DNA of 64,000 nucleotides from Hormiphora californensis (Eukaryota; Ctenophora; Tentaculata; Cydippida; Pleurobrachiidae): NCBI GenBank assembly GCA_020137815.1, contig CM035351.1, positions 663,938 to 727,937 of the forward strand, read 5' to 3'. Shown piece by piece: positions 48,146 to 60,332 of this stretch (position 1 is its first letter; each line of letters starts with the position of its first letter). The notes under the pieces were generated by a model. It saw only the letters and a program-made list of their open reading frames with translations, ran no database searches and was not told where the DNA came from. The position numbers and the translations under genes were made by a program.

Positions 48146-48928
48146 ATGTTTGCCGCTGTAATACTTCTCCTTGCCATTACAGGTAACTAGTTGTAAGAGG
48201 TGTTGTACAAGTCTTGTAGGTCTGTGGCGGTGAGTCTATTTTTTCTATGAAATTCACGGGTGGATTCCCATTTCTCAACAATCCATCATTTACTCTAGTT
48301 CAGTGCCCCTTTTACCACGTCTCTATTATACTGTCCCATCCTTGCCTTGCTCGATCCTCTTTTCGTGCGCTCCGGAGGGTTAAAACAAGGTACGTCCCCA
48401 ATTCAACACCCAGGCTAGCCTAACTCTTTTCCCCAGGGTGCCTGTCCCAGAACAGGATGTTATCAACTTGTGATACAAGTGACGGATACAGTCAACTATC
48501 CTGCAGCTGTCTCTCCAGTTCATTCATAGCTAAAACATGCAGTTACAGTCTCAAAGGTAATTTAGGGGGGGGGGGTATATTTGAGTGACCACTTATTCAA
48601 CACGGTGTTTTTGGTGGGAATTATGTCACATTATCCACTAAAATTTACTATTTGAGCCAGGCATCGCAAAAGTGATTTGCAATGCAAATTACCCGAGCTA
48701 CAGTAATACGCGATACTGTCAGTATCAAACCAAACCAAACCCGCTAAATATCTCTAATTGTGTCACATGACCCGCTAAATATCTTTCTTTCTCCAATCCA
48801 ATCCAAATCATAAATATCTTTCAGCTGCCAAGAGGAGCTGCGCCTACTACGAGCATTACTGTTTGAATGGCTATCCCAGTAAATGTTGCAAGGCGCTCAA
48901 GTGCTATTCCGCAGCAAAGGGATGCTGA
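48146..48928 (+). CDS. Small secreted Cys-rich peptide (family member 2)
   Basis: Three exons (48146-48182, 48437-48556, 48825-48928), phases 1 and 1, give 86 residues. Exon 1 is the signal peptide (MFAAVILLLAITG). The mature part has CSCLSSSFIAKTC, then a KR pair and SCAYYEHYC, then SKCCKALKCYSAAKGC. The Cys layout (CxC, C, CxxxxxxC, CC, C, C) and the CCKALxCY signature are shared with the genes at 43252 and 50145. I know of no named family with this signature. It could be a defensin-like, signalling or toxin-like peptide; the sequence alone does not say. Confidence 0.75.
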
Positions 48929-49859
48929 ACATGCTGACCCAATCAGAAGAGAGATACAAAGCAATGCTGAAACATGACCTGATTTAAAATTCTCTTCTTT
49001 TACCATCAACAAACTTCTTTTGATGTTTTGTAATGTTTTATAAAAATCAATAACTCATTTACACTTCTGAAGCGTCTGCCTATAAAACGCCACTGACATC
49101 ATGCTATCATCAAAGACTGATTATCCATTATGACTCCTACTCTATCGGCTGATAATCGGTAATAATTAACTAATGAACATACAGTTGATCGGTTGAACTA
49201 TCAACTATACAGTATACGCCTTCGATTAGCGTCGCGGCCGATTAGCCCATGTACCTGCGACTAACTATCAAATCTTCAAAGGTGTGTTGTCACTTTTAAC
49301 TTATAGATTTAGCAGACTCTCAAATCTTTGTTATACTAAATGAATGAAGCTACGCTGCCTCCCACAGCCGCACCGCACCAAGCCTTCGGCCCAGTACAGA
49401 GAGGACTCAATCTTACTCTTATGCGAGACTCTCAAATCTAGATTCTATAGAGGTGTATAATTGTAGTTTTAAGAGTGGTGCTTGGGTGCTTGTTAGTTAT
49501 TGGGCATGTTGCGGCGTTGTTAGGGCGTGTTGCTAGGGACGCGTTATATGCTTTGGCCCATGTGTGTGTTATCGTATCCGATACGTCAGTAGAGCGGTAC
49601 GTAGGTAAATTATAATTCGGGCACGTGAAAACGGAGAGGGAGAGGGGGAGACAGAGAGAGAGGGGGGAGAGAGGGAGATTAAGAGACTGTATTGAGGGAT
49701 CCTATAGCTCCGTTCAGACTTGTGCCCACTGCACTATTTCTATAATTTTTGCTACTCTCCGATCTATTCACTGTATTATTCTTTCTTTCTTTCTCTCTCG
49801 TTCTATTTCCACCACCTATAGATATATCTATCTCTCTAATCCCTATTTATCTCTGTGTA

Positions 49860-49966
49860 TGCCCCCACCCCCTCTCTCTCTCTCTCTCCCTCCTCTCTCT
49901 CTCTCTACCTATCTCTCTCTCTCTCCCCTCTCTCTCCCCCTCTCTCTCTCTCCCCCTCTCTTTGAT
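49860..49966. repeat. CT-rich microsatellite
   Basis: (CT)n with CCC interruptions, upstream of the third Cys-rich peptide gene. Confidence 0.85.
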
Positions 49967-50144
49967 CCCTGTTCTAGCTATATAACAGAGATATAAGTGG
50001 TGTCCGCCATTATCATCACCCTCCTCCCCCTGCTCCTCCTAAGAGTAAGAGAGCAGGAAACGACAGAGCTCTCTGTTTTGGTGCACTGTCATATTTGTGT
50101 TCTCTTCTTCTTACCCCCCTGAGCAATATTATAGAGGAGAGAAT

Positions 50145-50772
50145 ATGAAGGCGACTGCTCTACTACTCCTATCATCAATCCTGATTATTCTAGTTTCAGG
50201 TATTATAGTTAGTCAGTTTGTCAATTTAGTAGTCTGCTGTAGTTGTGTTTTGAAATAATTAATTGTTTTTCTACTGAATTCGCTAATTGATTCTTTTACA
50301 GGTGGTACAACGTGCCATAGAGATCCTAAAACTTTGAGTTGTTCATGTTTGAGTATGGAATTGAAAAGAAGAAATTGTCCCCCTTTCACAGACTCAATAC
50401 TAGGTAAGCGTTTGTCATTCAGTAGGGTGATTGTTTCCTTTTTTTGTATCCTCCCCAAAGATTGTTGTAGTGTGAGCTAAACAAATACTTTCCTGATTTA
50501 TCTTTAAAACACTACCCTTTGATACTGCTATATCTCCATCTAAACCCCCCTGCAGTAGTATATACTATCACATGATCCTTACTCCCACGAATCCTCCTCC
50601 CCCTTGTTACTCAACAACCTCCCCCTTGTTACCGCTTGTAACTCAACAACATCCCCCAGCTAAGCGGTGTGTAGAGTACAACAGTCGATGTAACAAGAAA
50701 GCTCTGAGTCTATCGGAACCAGTATGCTGCAAAGCTCTCCACTGCTATAGAGTAAGAATGGAATGTGTGTGA
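50145..50772 (+). CDS. Small secreted Cys-rich peptide (family member 3)
   Basis: Three exons (50145-50199, 50302-50403, 50660-50772), phases 1 and 1, give 89 residues. MKATALLLLSSILIILVSG is a strong signal peptide ending at the first exon boundary. The mature part has LSCSCLSMELKRRNC, AKRCVEYNSRC and VCCKALHCYRVRMEC. Exon plan, phases and Cys spacing match the gene at 48146, but the sequence is much more diverged, so it is an older duplicate. The KR before the second Cys block is kept in both. Function unknown. Confidence 0.75.
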
Positions 50773-50935
50773 ACCCCCGCCACCGGACTGAACTATCCAC
50801 CGAACTCTCTTCCCCAAACATTTTTTCAGCGAATCTTAGCCCATTTATTAAATTATACTTCTTTTCAATAAATTAATAAAAAGTAAATGAGTTTGAGAAT
50901 ATAATTGCGCCAACAGTTAAAAGAGTATCCACTTA

Positions 50936-51639
50936 TCACCAAGAGTTTTTGGACATGGAGCCATTAGAAAACTTGTACTTTTTACCTTTTTTAGGCTTCA
51001 TTAGCAACTCTTTGTCCCTCTTCCTCTTTTTCCTTATTTGGTTTCTAGAGGTCCAGTTCCTCTTGTTGCCAGTAGTAATGGCCTCCTCGCCCATCACCTC
51101 GTCGTCTACTGTTTCTGGGGGGGGGGGGGATAAATATTAGTCTACTGTGTCTGGGGGGGGAGTAATAGTAGTCTACTGTGTCTGAATCAGGGGGGTCCAC
51201 TAATGGTACTGTCTTGCAATAAGTAGTATCCCAAATACGAATGAAAACGCGGAGGTTTAAACACCTCCTCGTTTTCATTCCTAGTGCAGCCCCCGTGACT
51301 CATCCCGGTAAACCACTCTCAGTGTATAATGTATATACGAGTTACGACATAGCTAGAGGTCTAAATCATAGATCATACGACGCAATATAAAATATTTTTT
51401 GCGGTACAAAAACTAAGTTCAATCAGCCGGGTGGTGGTGGGCTTACCGGTGGTAGTAGCAGCAGGGGTCTCTGTCACCACCTCCTCCTCAGCTTTACTCT
51501 TCTTATACTCTACAAGATACTCATTGAGGTTGCCCTTTTCCAGCAGCTGGTTCAGACTGGCACGTTCTTTCAGTTCATATCTCTCCCTTTTGATGGCTCT
51601 GAACGCCCTCTTTTTCTTACTCCTGATACTGTGGCCCAT
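50936..51639 (-). CDS. LLPH: LLPH-family nucleolar protein
   Basis: Two exons (51447-51639, 50936-51114) join at phase 1 to 123 residues (human 129). MGHSIRSKKKRAFRAIKRER matches MAKSLRSKWKRKMRAEKRKK, and the C-terminal RNQIRKKRKRDKEL and KPKKGKKYK match the basic tail after the WMNQRQRKR motif. LLPH (LAPS18-like) is a small basic nucleolar protein associated with pre-60S particles. A long GA/CT tract ends about 20 bp before the start; on the gene strand it is a polypyrimidine tract followed by ACAATAG/AATG. Confidence 0.8.
51239..51280. repeat. 42-bp near-perfect palindrome
   Basis: GAATGAAAACG at the left and CGTTTTCATTC at the right pair through GGAGGT/ACCTCC around a TTTAAA-type centre. 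It lies in the LLPH intron. Confidence 0.8.
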
Positions 51640-51656
51640 TCTATTGTAGGTTGGGG

Positions 51657-51776
<120 letters not shown>

Positions 51777-52489
51777 TAGAAAGAGAGATAGAGATAGAAA
51801 GAGAGGAGAAAATAATAAAGCTGATAAAGTGATGCCTGATAGGGAAGATAATTGGCGGAGCACGGAAGCATCTTAGCCTGCTGCAAATGGTGCTAAGTGT
51901 AATTAATACCGCAACAAATTCAAAACAGGAATGGCCCTATAATATTATGTTTAATACCGGAAATAATAGGAAATAATAGGCGCTTCGAAGTTCGAACCTA
52001 ATCCTTATTCCGCAATAGCCTAATCTGGGGGAGGGGGGCCTAATTTTTATTTCTACTGACCGCTAAGTAGAGGGTGAGGGAAACCTAAATTGGGAGGACT
52101 GAGAGTGGGAGGGGGTAGAATGAACTAATATTTTTAGCGGGGGGGGGGGGGGGGGTTGTAGCCATCACATTGCTAAACAATTCCATTAGCTAGAGAGGGA
52201 AGTATGGGTTAGGGAAAATATAAAGCTTTGATTTGTTAATAAATCATCTCAAAAGCAGGGTCAAATCAAACAACCCTGTGCTTCAATTAAATCACAAATA
52301 AGAACTGGACATTATGTCCCAATGTTTATTACACACTCAAATAAAACGTAAAAACTCCTAAAAATGGAGTGATTTATCTCCATGGCGACCTGCACCAAAA
52401 ACATGTGAAAATGGGGAGATAATCAATAATCATATGGGAAGGCTATACTCTCTTTTTGACAGGGAGTTCAAATCATGGAATTATTGAGC

Positions 52490-52756
52490 TCCCTGCTCCT
52501 TGCAATAGGGGGGGGATGTTGTGTGGGGAGTGCTCTAATTTGCTCCCTGCTCCTTGCAATAGAGGGAAATGTAATGCGGGGAGTGCTCTAATTTTGGGGA
52601 ACTCCTTGCAATAGGGGGGATGTTGTGTGGGGAGTGCTCTAATTCCCCCGCCTCCCTGCTCCTTGCAATAGGGGGAAATGTTGTGTGGGGAGTGCTCTAA
52701 TTTGCAGAGCTCCTTGCAGTAAAGGGATATGTTGTGTGGGGAGTGCTCTAATTTTG
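52490..52756. repeat. About 60-bp minisatellite in the TMEM109-like 3' region
   Basis: Five units of CTCCTTGCAATAGGGGG plus GTTGTGTGGGGAGTGCTCTAATTT. The last unit overlaps the stop codon of the TMEM109-like gene (CTA of GCTCTAATTT). Confidence 0.85.
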
Positions 52757-54241
52757 TGGAACTCGACGGAAATCAGAGCGGAATTCACGAAGGGCTAGTT
52801 CTGCACGTTGGAGGCGCTGTTCAACAGATGACAGCCTATTCTCTATCTCAGAGACGTCACCTGCAATCAAGCAAGAGTTAGTTAGTTGTTATAGTCACAA
52901 TGTTAGAGGGAGATTTAAATTTGGTTGCACCTTTGTAGAGCGCCCCGGCAAGGGAGGGGTAACTTTGTTACCAATGAATATGGTCTAATAATATCTAGAC
53001 CGTATAACTGGGGGAATTAGCTACTCCCCACTCTACTCACTCTGAGATGCAGGGGAGGGAGAGCAGATCCAGACGATGGCCTTGGCTAGCTGCCAGCTCA
53101 TGAGGAGGACCATTGACTGGATGGGGTATTGGAGAATATAGTTGACCACAACGAGCAGTATTCCTCCTAGGTAGAGGACTGAGTGGAGCATAGCAGGTAG
53201 ACCATACACACTCTTAATGCACACCTGGGAGAGGATGGAGGAGGGTGTTAGAGTTCTGTGTTTGTTTAGTACCAGCGAGTTATCTGCATCAAACCTCACC
53301 ACTTCTACCCCAAATAACGGTATAATGCTCTAAATGACTATTACCATTAGTAGGGAGAGAGTGAAGCACGTCCAAAGGGAGAAGATCCTGACAAGGAATG
53401 TAGAGAGCAAGAGAAACACTCCACACAAACCCAGGGCGATTTGTTTCTGGTTTTCAGGTGTGATATTCAGGTTGCCCACTGTGTGAAATAGTGTCGGGGT
53501 TAGTGTGACGAATTACTATAGGTTGTCAGTGATATTACACTGAATAATGCCACTGAGATCCTAGCCTGCCTTACAAATTGATCCGAATCGCAACATGACA
53601 GAGACAGGCAAGTCAGATTGGAAGATGTGTTAGTGCGCGCAACTCAAATGCTGACAATGACATCTCGCGCGAGGGTGGTTCTCCGCGCGCTCCTGTTTAG
53701 ATTACAGAAAAGTGCGACATCCTCGGACCACACTCTGACATTTCACATCTGCCGCAGACGGCGTGGAAACAAAGAAACTTACAGTCGATCCCAAAAACAT
53801 CAGAGTATATGGCTGTAATTTCTCCATCAGCCATGGATTTTATCTTAAGAAGAGCAGAACCCCACGAATCTTGGTCTCCCACCAGCTCCAGTTTCGCTAT
53901 TTTCTCTTGGAACTTTTCAGTTAACACCTGAAGAAGTGTGTGGTTAACAACAGATCACTATTCCCATAAGAAGAGTTGAGCTATATAGTGACTCACTATG
54001 TAGTAAGTATATATCACAACCCTTCTTATGGGAATCCCTGGGTTCTCGAGGTCCGCTGCTTTCTCAGAGTAAACAATTAGCTGTACTTTTTCCACCCTCC
54101 CACCTGAGCAGAGTTCCGTACAGAGTTGAGACCTGTAGCGAACATATCTTGAAAGTCACCACCAGCAGAGTTAGCATTGGCCAGAAGGAGACAAGATGTC
54201 AGGGTACCACACCACAGAACTAATACTGCCACGGACTTCAT
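52748..54241 (-). CDS. TMEM109 (mitsugumin-23)-like membrane protein
   Basis: Five exons (54104-54241, 53783-53927, 53345-53478, 53041-53224, 52748-52860) join in phase to 237 residues (human TMEM109 243). The order is signal peptide (MKSVAVLVLWCGTL), a lumenal amphipathic part, two or three spans (ALGLCGVFLLLSTFLV, TCFTLSLLM, LYLGGILLVVVNYIL) and a C-terminal coiled coil (SEIENRLSSVEQRLQRAELA). ITPENQKQIALGL matches the family's LSPGQVQTFLL. TMEM109 is a cation-channel-like protein of the ER and nuclear membrane. Identity is low, so the call rests mainly on layout. AG after a pyrimidine run just before the start (CCCTTTTTAG/CAAGAATG) suggests a 5' UTR intron or a trans-splice site. Confidence 0.55.
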
Positions 54242-54774
54242 TCTTGCTAAAAAGGGAGAGAGAGTGAAGGGGTAGTTGTTATGGTGATGTAACATTTAAT
54301 TTTGGATGAGAGTTGGGGATCCTACTTTTCTCTGGGGGGGGGGGGGGAGGAGAGGGAGAGATAGAGGGACGAGGGTATAGCTGAGGAGTGTAGGAGTGTG
54401 GGAAATCAAGTTATGGATACACCCCACTAAACGGTGCACAGCTAATGGCATACACTATGTGAAACCCGCCAAGGATTCGGTGTGTTGTGAGTGTGTTCTA
54501 AGTTAGGGTTATTTGCTGAGAGTATGAGTGTGTTTATGGGAAGTAAACGGAAGTAAACATCCTAGTAATCAAAGCAAAAGCTAAGAAATTCTCTACACAC
54601 GTTTACACATGTTACGCAATATATATATATAACAAAAATTCTCATTGAGTGAGCGCGGAGAGAGAGCGCGGCGAGCGGAGCGCGCGCGCGCGAGCGCCGA
54701 GAGGCGAGGCTCTCCTCCGCTTCGAGCTCTCTCTAGGCGCGCGCTCTCGCGCTCGCGCGATCTCCGCTCCGCGC

Positions 54775-54791
54775 TCTCTCTCTCTCTCTCC

Positions 54792-54871
<80 letters not shown>
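54775..54871. repeat. CT/GA microsatellite
   Basis: About 95 bp of (CT)n next to a GCGCGAGCGC-rich block (54650-54770). The Arg/Glu and Ser/Leu open frames here are by-products. Confidence 0.9.
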
Positions 54872-54877
<6 letters not shown>

Positions 54878-54930
54878 AAACTATAACAACAGAAAGGACA
54901 CACTATCCCACTACATTTCAAAACACAAAA

Positions 54931-56710
54931 TCACCCACTCTTAGGAGTTCCACACACCTCACACACAGTCTTCGAAGCCTGGTTGATCAGGGTACACACA
55001 GAGCAGTTCCAGGTGTCCCCTCCTGGGGCTGCTGTCAGGTCAGTATCCACTGCTAAGATCTGCTCCAAAGTCAACCATATTGGACTCTCTTTAAATGCCT
55101 GGACAACACCCCTATCTCCTGTACGGATAGCATTGCAGATATCGGTCATGTGCTCACGGAACTGACAACGTATCATTGGTACATAGGAACAGGAGCACAT
55201 TAATATCAGATAGAGACTCCAAGAACTTTTCATCAGGCTGAGCTCGATAGTACTGCTTGAAGATCTCTAGATCCACCGCCCTCCGGTGGAAAACAGGGAA
55301 CTCTCCAGCTCCACCGGGCATTAGGGGTTCCTTCTGACCATCTTTTGGGGTTCCAGCAGGTAACTGTAGTAGCAGGTAATCAACAGGTAGCGGCCGGGCC
55401 TCTTTAGTCACCACATTACCATACTCGTCCTTCTCTCTGAAGAACACATCAGGAACATACTGTTCTGCGCTACTTTGTTTCACATAGGCCATCCCAGGGT
55501 GCTCCCTTGCAGGTTGAAGGATGTTGTCCCGAACTAGAGCCATACACTGGTTAGAAACCTGGTAGGCGAACATCTCAATTGTATTAGCAGTATTCCCAGA
55601 TACACACACTGTGGTAAACTTGCTGCCAAACCGACCATCTCTACTGACATCAGAGGGAGATGGGTAGTTGTTTTGGAAGTGGGCAGCGTGTATACACTCC
55701 TGGGCAGAAAGGAAGTAGGTATCCTTGTTCCGGAGAGACCGGACTGTTCCATCAGCTCGACTCAGTGCTTGTAGATCCGTGAATATCCACCCCACACAGG
55801 TGAGACCCAGACCCCGTGCTATTTCATCTACTACAGGCTGGTACGGATCCTCAAGGAACTCAATTGATTTGGGGTCAGTGTTCTGGGGAGGTTCATAGAT
55901 GAAACTCACAATAGACTTGATACCCAGAGGAACGTGAGTCTCCACATCATATCGGCCATATAGAAACCCAACTCTCTGATGACCTGTCTCCCTCCAGTAC
56001 CCGATAAACCTCTCAACTATAGAGGCAGATTCGAACTCGATAAAATCGCAGTGCCTGTATTCTTGCTGGTTGAGGGTGACAGCAGGGGGCTGACACTGTG
56101 TACAGATACCTTCAGGCCAGGGTGGGTGCTTCACACATCCAGGTTTGATTTTACAGTCCATGTCCTCCATTTGTACAAACCTCCCATTAGAACCACCCCT
56201 TTTCTTCTTCAGATGGCTGTAATACGAGAGGTACTTGATCTTGTTCTCGGATAGGTAGTCAGCGTCATAGGGTTCAAGCGGGCTGCAGTGAACACACCTT
56301 CCTTTGTCGTTGTGGTTACACAGCAGGGGGTTCCTGGGTCGCTCTATCAGTCCATCACTTCTGGCTAACTTCCTATCGACCTCATCAAGTACTACACTCT
56401 CCATTGGTGTAGACACAGTAGAGGATGTTGGGCTGGTTATAGAGGAGGCAGCAGAGGAAGGGAGGGTATCAACTCGGGTTTTAATAAACAACATGTCTCC
56501 ATGGTTTAGCTTCATTGCTTTTAGAGTCTGTCTGGTACGATGGTTCCCGAGGGGGTTCTTATCACGGAGGTCTCTGTAGAGGGACAGTCGCTCCAGGGGT
56601 ATGGAACATTTCTCGCTGAGCTGTCGAACAAGCTCGGAAAAGGCGCATGAAGAATCAATGGTAACTCTCTCAGTTCCATTCGAGGATCGTACCCTCAGAA
56701 TCATATTCAT
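54931..56710 (-). CDS. NPLOC4: NPL4 homologue (NPLOC4), p97/VCP ubiquitin adaptor
   Basis: A nearly intronless gene. From 56710: a ubiquitin-like N-terminal domain (ILRVRSSNGTERVTIDSS ... MKLNHGDMLFIK), the zinc-binding NPL4 motif (CNHNDKGRCVHCSPLEPYDA, then CVKHPPWPEGICTQCQPPAV) and the MPN-like core (HCDFIEFESASIVERFIGYW, GFLYGRYDVETHVPLGIKSI, CVGWIFTDL). NPL4 with UFD1 recruits ubiquitinated clients to the p97 ATPase. Near 55155 the frame breaks: the long frame stops after FLCTNDTLSVP, while the next frame carries on REHMTDICNAIRTGD and the C-terminal NZF finger (WNCSVCTLINQASKTVCEVC). The join needs a one-base shift: assembly error, programmed slip, or a truncating change. Confidence 0.95.
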
Positions 56711-56719
56711 CGCCCTGAA

Positions 56720-58890
56720 TGAGTTGAATTAGTTATATTTCAAAATGTGAAACAAAATCGACGCTACTGAGTCCAGGGGCAGGGATGAGGGATACAAGAA
56801 AACTACCTGTAGTACTTCGCCCCACTGGAGTGTGAGGGATACAAGCCTTCTGTAATTTTAGACACTAAAAAGATAGGGACGGCGTGGCCCCTCAACCCCC
56901 ACCAGGAATTGCAGACCCAGGACTCAGGAGTCAGGACTTAAATCAAAATTACGATCACCTTCAGAGTTCAGTTTAGTCTTTACGTTAGAATCTAAAAATT
57001 TGATATGTATTTTTTACCTCCTTTTCGTGCAATGGGACACGGAACACGACTCGACACGGCCAAAGGGGCGAGAGATGAGGAAAGAAAGCGAAAAAGCGAG
57101 AACAGGAAAGGAAACAATAAATTAATTAATTCACGGTCTTGATAATTCTTCTTATCCTCTTCTTATTCACTTCACGTAACAAGCTCAGTGCGCAGAAAAA
57201 GGGCGCCGTTACGATCTGGATGTTTGGAGGCCTGTTTACAGGTGCGCGCTGCCAAAAAAGTTGATTCACTAAAATGGCTCTACCCGCCAAACCACTCAAC
57301 CGTTTTGGCTGATTCAAAGTTTACCTGGTAGGGTATGTCAAGGCCTAACCCCAACCCAAACCCCAACCCTAACCCTAACCCTACTTTAGCCCTAACCCTA
57401 AAAAACCGTTTGTCAGCACTCCCAAAACACCCAGATTTTAACGCTGGCCGCAGAAAAAGCGAGAAGGTCGAGCACAAGGTTTACAAACTGAGAACACGAC
57501 TGTGCGGGTGTACCAGTATAGTGTTGTGTTGGCACACGGAGAAGGTGGGAGAGGGACACAACAAGAGTGGCTTCACAATCCACCACTCCTGGTACACCAC
57601 GCACGTCCCATGCGACTTATAAACATAAATAAATAAATAAATAAATAGTAACTAAAATCTCATCATTTTACGTTAAAAGTTCAACTTCGTGCATATTGAT
57701 GGGCACGATCTTCCTCCTGTTCCCTCTAAGGGCGATCAGACAGGCCCTCAAAAGTCCGAATCTCAGCCTTGTTCTGAAGTGGCTGAAAAAGCGAGAACAA
57801 AAACTTTAAAAAAGACCGCGACAAAATTTGTAAAAAAAAAGTATAAAAGAACAGTCGCGCGCGGCAGCGCTTAAGTAATTTTTCGCGCGTTACAATGAAT
57901 TTAAAAATTTAAAACTTTTAAAATTTAAAAAGTTTTTAAAAAGTTTCAAATTTTACAGCTGGTTAAGCTGTCACGTTTTAACCCAAAACTTAACGTCTCT
58001 GGAAGACTTCTAAAGAGTTGTATTATCCCAAACTACGAGAGGGGCCTGTAGCATATGCCAACTGAAGACACAAGTCAACAACAAGCGATCCGTAAAATTC
58101 AAGCCTCCAGGAGGCTCACAGGAGACTCTCTGGGGGCTCACTGGGGGCTCACCTGCATGACAGCATTGAGACGAAAGCACCCATAGTAGGAGACACACCG
58201 ATATCACGGCGGCGGACGCATGAAGATCACACGTGATCAGGGTTTGTCGCCTGCTACTGGTTGCTGTTATCTCATGCTGTGGAGTGTCTCCTGTGGGCTG
58301 TGAGGCTCCCAGGACCCAGAGGCCTTCGATTTTAAATATTTTTATAGATTGCTTTCTGCTTTCGAATTCGAACTCTTTTTCGGATAACATCCACCAACAA
58401 CAGATAACCTTTAAAAACGAGTAGGTATATTGGCTATGGCCTATCAGGCATCAGCAGGGCGACCGAGGGATGTAACTAACCATGGGTTCATGAATTCAAA
58501 TCATTGCAATGGTTTGAAATCATGAACCCAACTGTGGCCTTTTGGCTGTTACTGCACTGGGCTTGTATTTTTCATACTCATACCTAGAGAACACCGGGTG
58601 TGCAGTAGTTCCCTTTACCTTGGCAGCCCTCCCAAGACACTAGTTTTTCAATGTCCTAGTAAATTAATGAATGGGGTGTGTAGAGCTGCACAGCTGTAGT
58701 ACTAGGAGAATATACGAACATGTTGCATGTGATCCAGGTAAAATAAATTAACATGATACCCCACCTTCACCGGATATCAGTTCAATATGTACAGAATCAA
58801 TTAGATAGACAGATTGTGAAAAATCTTCCCCTCTCACTCTCTCTCTCTTAGTCTCATTGTCCATATCTCTCTCATTCTCACCGAGATATT
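56720..58890. other. Mostly empty region upstream of NPLOC4
   Basis: AT-rich with some GC-rich patches. A short interstitial telomere-like run is described separately. Open frames at 57335-57622, 57689-57874 and 58010-58390 have no recognisable domains or splice support. I see no gene. Confidence 0.5.
57350..57405. repeat. Interstitial telomere-like repeat
   Basis: About eight CCCTAA / CCCCAA-type units (AACCCTAACCCTAACCCTA). The TTAGGG type is the ancestral animal telomere motif. Confidence 0.7.
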
Positions 58891-58894
58891 CTCA

Positions 58895-59472
58895 TTAGTC
58901 TTTTCTCCTCCCGCTGCCTGACCAGAAACACGTTTTAAAGAATAGTTTGGCACTATTAAAAAACCTTGACATGGTCTCGGAGATACCATCTGCGATTGAG
59001 TCGCACATTTGTGTGATGCGATGCCCTACCCCGGCAGTTGGTCTGTCTCTCCTCCGCTCCTGCTGTCTGAAGTACCTCTCTTTGTCCTCGCTAATGTCTG
59101 ATAGACTGGTGGGAGCACCAAACCGGGAACTGTTATCTTTATCAGTCTGAGAGAGGGAGGTGGTTAGTGATTTTGGTTAGTGAGGGAGATGATCAGGTGA
59201 TTAGGTAATTGTTATAGAGGATGGTAGAGAGGGAGGGAGTAATTGTGGGAGCCGGGAAGGGGGTTGATAGTAATTATGAGATTCATTGTAACAAAAATAG
59301 ATGTCGACATGGCCTAGACATGGCGTCTTCAGAGAAAGAGTTATTGTGGAAAGAGAAGAGGCCTCTTGAGGGGTTGATATAGCTAGAGATGGCGAGGACA
59401 TGTGTCTGGATAATTTGTATGAGAAGGAGGATCTATTGTCCGGTGTAGTGGACCTTGACACACATGCTGCAC
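58895..59472 (-). CDS. Candidate terminal exons of an unknown gene
   Basis: Exon A begins at 59472 after TTGACAG and reads AACVSRSTTPDNRSSFSYKL ... MSSPSLAISTPQEASSLSTI, Ser/Thr-rich. Exon B (58895-59146) begins after TCAG and reads TDKDNSSRFGAPTSLSDISE ... RITQMCDSIADGISETMSRF and ends SGSGRRKD. Both have good acceptors and ordered codon use, but I could not match a donor of exon A to exon B in phase, and no upstream exons were found. Possibly the C-terminus of a cytoplasmic protein. Confidence 0.35.
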
Positions 59473-60332
59473 CTGTCAAGACAACAATGCACTACCTCAA
59501 GAGAGAGAGAGAGAGGGTCCTGATAGTGCTCTAATATGAGCGAGGGATAATTATAGAACGGCGAGACATGTCAGCATAATAGAGTTTATTGTGTCCTATA
59601 ATTTCGAGCTAGGCTAAATGTCACAAGTCCGATCTTTGATGCGCATTACAGACTGGTGTAATTGATGAATCGACAAATTCACTGGTTCCTATAATAGTGT
59701 CGCGACATGTGCTATTGATTTGTTCACTATATTGTGCTGGAATCATTGGTGCATCAGGATCTAATTCTTTTCGGTTGGTGACCAAGTTGTTGGAGTTAGA
59801 TATTCAGATCATATATCCGGTGTTATTTATTTGTATTACTAGATGCTAGCATGGTATATGGCAATCTTAATGTCCCTTGATGCTAGTAGTAGTGGAATGA
59901 TGAGCATGTCTATAACTGTATCATCACGGCCTCACGCAGCCACACTACTGATCTCTTATGTGACGATAAGCAATCTTGATGTCTTCCTAGTCCTCCTACT
60001 GATATATGTATAATCATAATATATTTCATGTATGTATTTATATACCCCATATGTCCCGAAATAGTCCCTAACAGAGTCTCAAATTAATCCTGTAATAGTG
60101 GCCAGGGCCCCAAAATAATCTTAATGTACCCTTAGTCCCAAAATAGTCTTGTAACAATGTACTTGTACTATAAAGATGCTGACCCACCATCTACTAGTAG
60201 TATGAGAGCTGTCCTCTATACTGCACTTGTAGTGTGAACGCTCATGTTGTGATATCTTTCTACACGTCTTGATTATCAGCATACTATGTTGGTCAACTAT
60301 ATAATGCCACAAGGTGTTATGTTAATACAGTA

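Larger units (their letters stand above)
47487..48182 (+). repeat. Segmental duplication of 43990-44720
   Basis: 47487-47530 is a relic of the last exon of the ShK-like gene (CAATCCACTGCTAC), and the match continues through GAAACACACT, TTCAGTGGTTTATA and CATTCCCGTTATTTATTCTAC to the promoter and first exon of the next gene. The copy differs by small indels and lacks the MITE found at 44512. Confidence 0.85.

Noticed and set aside
57689-57874. Basic 61-codon frame with a Lys-rich end
   Set aside because: Looks faintly histone-tail-like, but there is no fold and no supporting exon.
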